From: Oceanospirillum linum
GTDB lineage: Bacteria; Pseudomonadota; Gammaproteobacteria; Pseudomonadales; Halomonadaceae
Assembly (NCBI RefSeq): GCF_001995095.2
Contig: NZ_MTSD02000002.1
Location: 558,001-622,000, forward strand
Direction: 5' to 3'
Length of the DNA: 64,000 bases
In this document: in pieces, positions 62,640 through 64,000 of the stretch
Numbering within the stretch: position 1 is the stretch's first letter
Layout of the letters: each line of letters opens with the position of its first letter
Position numbers and translations under genes: made by a program
Notes under the pieces: generated by a model
What the model was told of the DNA's origin: nothing
Database searches by the model: none
What the model saw: the letters and a program-made list of their open reading frames with translations, nothing else

Positions 62640-64000
62640 ATGTCAGATCTTCAGCAAAACTTCCCCAATATCACCCGTACTTACGGTGTAGAGGAACGAC
62701 TCAGAGAGCTCTCCGAGCTCGAAATAATAGAGTCAGAACCTGAAGTTCAATACGACCAACTGGTTATGCTGATAAGCCTGACATTCTCGGCTCCAATCGC
62801 TGGTATCTCATTTATTGACCAAAACAGGCAGTGGTTCAAATCCGAGGTCGGGCTTAACCAAAAAGAGTTCTCCCTGGAGGACAGTTTTTGCAATGAGGCT
62901 AATCTGCAGGAAGACGTTCTGGTTATTCCGGACACCCATCAACATCCTGACTTTAAAAAACACTCTCTGGTTGTTTCAGGTCCAAAAGTACGCTTTTATG
63001 CCAGCGTTCCTGTCAGAAGCCCTGCCGGGACACCGATAGGTTGCTGCTGCATAATGGATACCGTCCCCAGGCAACCTGATGAAAACGAGATCCGGCAACT
63101 GACACTCTTCGCCCATCTGGCGGAAGCACAGATTAAACTGCACGCTGAAACCCTCAGCTTAAAGAAACAGGCCGTGAATACGGCTTATTATGACGCACTC
63201 ACCGGACTGCCCAATCACAGTTTATTTATTGACCGTCTGGATCAGGCCCTGATGAGTGTCTCGGATAGCAGCCAGATCAGTGTTTGTGTCGTTCATCTGT
63301 GTCGTTTTGACGAGCTGAATCATGCCCGAGGCAAAGAGTGGGCCGATAAGGTTATGTTCTATACCGCCATCAGGCTCAGGGGCAGTTTGCCAATATCAAA
63401 CACTGTCGCCCGCCTTGAAGGGGCTAAACTTGCAGTCTTCAGTGTCAGCAAAGGGCAGCCGCAAGATAACCGCAACAGCTACAAAAAACTGGCTAAACGT
63501 ATCCTGGAGCTCTGTGAACAGGAGATAAGGGTTGAAGGCGCAGTGCTGCATGTCCCCGTCAAGCTGGGAGTTAGCCACTACCCTGGCACAGGATCAACAC
63601 CTGATTCCTTGCTGGAGCAGGCTAAATCCAGTAGTAAGCGGGAAAAAACCATCAACTATTTTTCCAAAGAGCACTCCAGTGAGTCAAACCGCCGCTTCGA
63701 GGTCGAACAGCATTTGCAGCAAGCCCTGAATGAGAACCGCTTTCACGTGGAATATCAGCCCATTGTTGATATTCAGAGTGGTAAGCTGCGTAGTCTGGAA
63801 GCGCTTCTGCGCCTGAATGTTGATGACGGCCCGATATCACCGGGAGAGTTTATACCCGTTGCCGAAGATACCGGCCTGATTCTGCCCGTAGGTGAATGGG
63901 TACTAAGAGCGGTTTGTCGGCAGATTGGCACCTGGCGTCCCTACATGGGAGACAATCCTATGCCGGTAGCCGTTAACCTGGCCAGTGAACAGATGGGCCT
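62640..64000 (+). CDS. GAF-GGDEF-EAL domain protein (partial, runs off right edge)
   Basis: 453 codons are visible, from the ATG at 62640 (GAGG 8 nt in front; another in-frame ATG at 62610 lacks a site). A GAF domain (about 30-165) is followed by a diguanylate-cyclase-like domain (about 180-345) with YYDALTGLPNHSLF at its front. The active-site loop reads RLEGAKLAV in place of RLGGDEFAV, so cyclase activity is lost. The EAL domain begins near residue 365 with SLEALLRL, keeping Glu-Ala-Leu, and continues PGEFIPVAEDTGLI before the edge. The expected role is c-di-GMP phosphodiesterase controlled by a GAF ligand and possibly GTP binding to the dead GGDEF. Confidence 0.85.
   Translation, partial: MSDLQQNFPNITRTYGVEERLRELSELEIIESEPEVQYDQLVMLISLTFSAPIAGISFIDQNRQWFKSEVGLNQKEFSLEDSFCNEANLQEDVLVIPDTHQHPDFKKHSLVVSGPKVRFYASVPVRSPAGTPIGCCCIMDTVPRQPDENEIRQLTLFAHLAEAQIKLHAETLSLKKQAVNTAYYDALTGLPNHSLFIDRLDQALMSVSDSSQISVCVVHLCRFDELNHARGKEWADKVMFYTAIRLRGSLPISNTVARLEGAKLAVFSVSKGQPQDNRNSYKKLAKRILELCEQEIRVEGAVLHVPVKLGVSHYPGTGSTPDSLLEQAKSSSKREKTINYFSKEHSSESNRRFEVEQHLQQALNENRFHVEYQPIVDIQSGKLRSLEALLRLNVDDGPISPGEFIPVAEDTGLILPVGEWVLRAVCRQIGTWRPYMGDNPMPVAVNLASEQMG

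Noticed and set aside
1-64000. tRNA, rRNA or prophage genes
   Set aside because: No cloverleaf-like sequence with conserved T-arm, no ribosomal RNA stretch and no phage structural gene was recognised on either strand by reading; a dedicated tRNA scan could still find one.

Overview
The window reads as a chromosomal segment of a marine gammaproteobacterium, most likely of the Oceanospirillaceae type (Amphritea, Neptunomonas or Marinobacterium relatives). This rests on gene content: an EfpL/YeiP elongation-factor paralogue, a DUF6164 protein, the DecR/CdsH pair, several chemoreceptors, and a heavy load of amine and polyamine catabolism. It is inference, because no rRNA or tRNA gene is present. 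Base composition looks near half G+C by eye, with an AT-rich accessory island at about 45.5-51.5 kb.

Positions 1-10.4 kb (minus strand) hold the quinohemoprotein amine dehydrogenase (QHNDH) locus: qhpA, qhpD, qhpC and qhpB, then a porin gene, then qhpF, qhpE and the start of qhpG, which runs off the left edge. The enzyme deaminates primary amines in the periplasm. QhpD makes the thioether cross-links in the small subunit QhpC, QhpG hydroxylates its tryptophan, QhpF is the transporter and QhpE removes the leader. Divergent from qhpA is a TorR-like response regulator, followed by a very large kinase/ATPase/histidine-kinase gene that is cut in two by an in-frame TGA. Next come an Abi_2/AbiF-type HEPN gene, with its own promoter and a small structured RNA candidate upstream, and an aldehyde dehydrogenase.

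Positions 21-43 kb carry a polyamine region. Two class I glutamine amidotransferases flank a chemoreceptor. Then follow a potFGHI-type transporter, a gamma-glutamylputrescine synthetase (PuuA type), a GntR/FCD regulator, a class III aminotransferase of the putrescine type, LuxR and AraC/GlxA regulators, a cysteine hydrolase, a cytosolic FIST chemoreceptor, a DMT exporter, an NhaC-type antiporter and a PuuB-type oxidase. A palindrome built on TGTGATCACA occurs nine times around the GntR gene and twice upstream of puuB, which suggests one regulon. PuuC and an agmatinase lie further right, at 52-54.6 kb.

Positions 44-51.5 kb are an accessory island. It holds a REP-associated Y1 transposase with its palindromic repeats, an IS1182-family element that has split a small secreted-protein gene with a 4-bp target duplication, a 138-bp relic of the same IS, a 164-bp MITE with the same ends, and three leftward integron-type gene cassettes with attC sites but no visible integrase (a CALIN). 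The MITE sits inside one attC. The rest (54.8-64 kb) is mostly core-like: a LysR regulator, a zinc alcohol dehydrogenase, a hemerythrin-like protein, a DMT exporter, a PhoD-like phosphatase, a cysteine desulfhydrase with a divergent DecR-like Lrp regulator, and the start of a GAF-GGDEF-EAL protein cut by the right edge.
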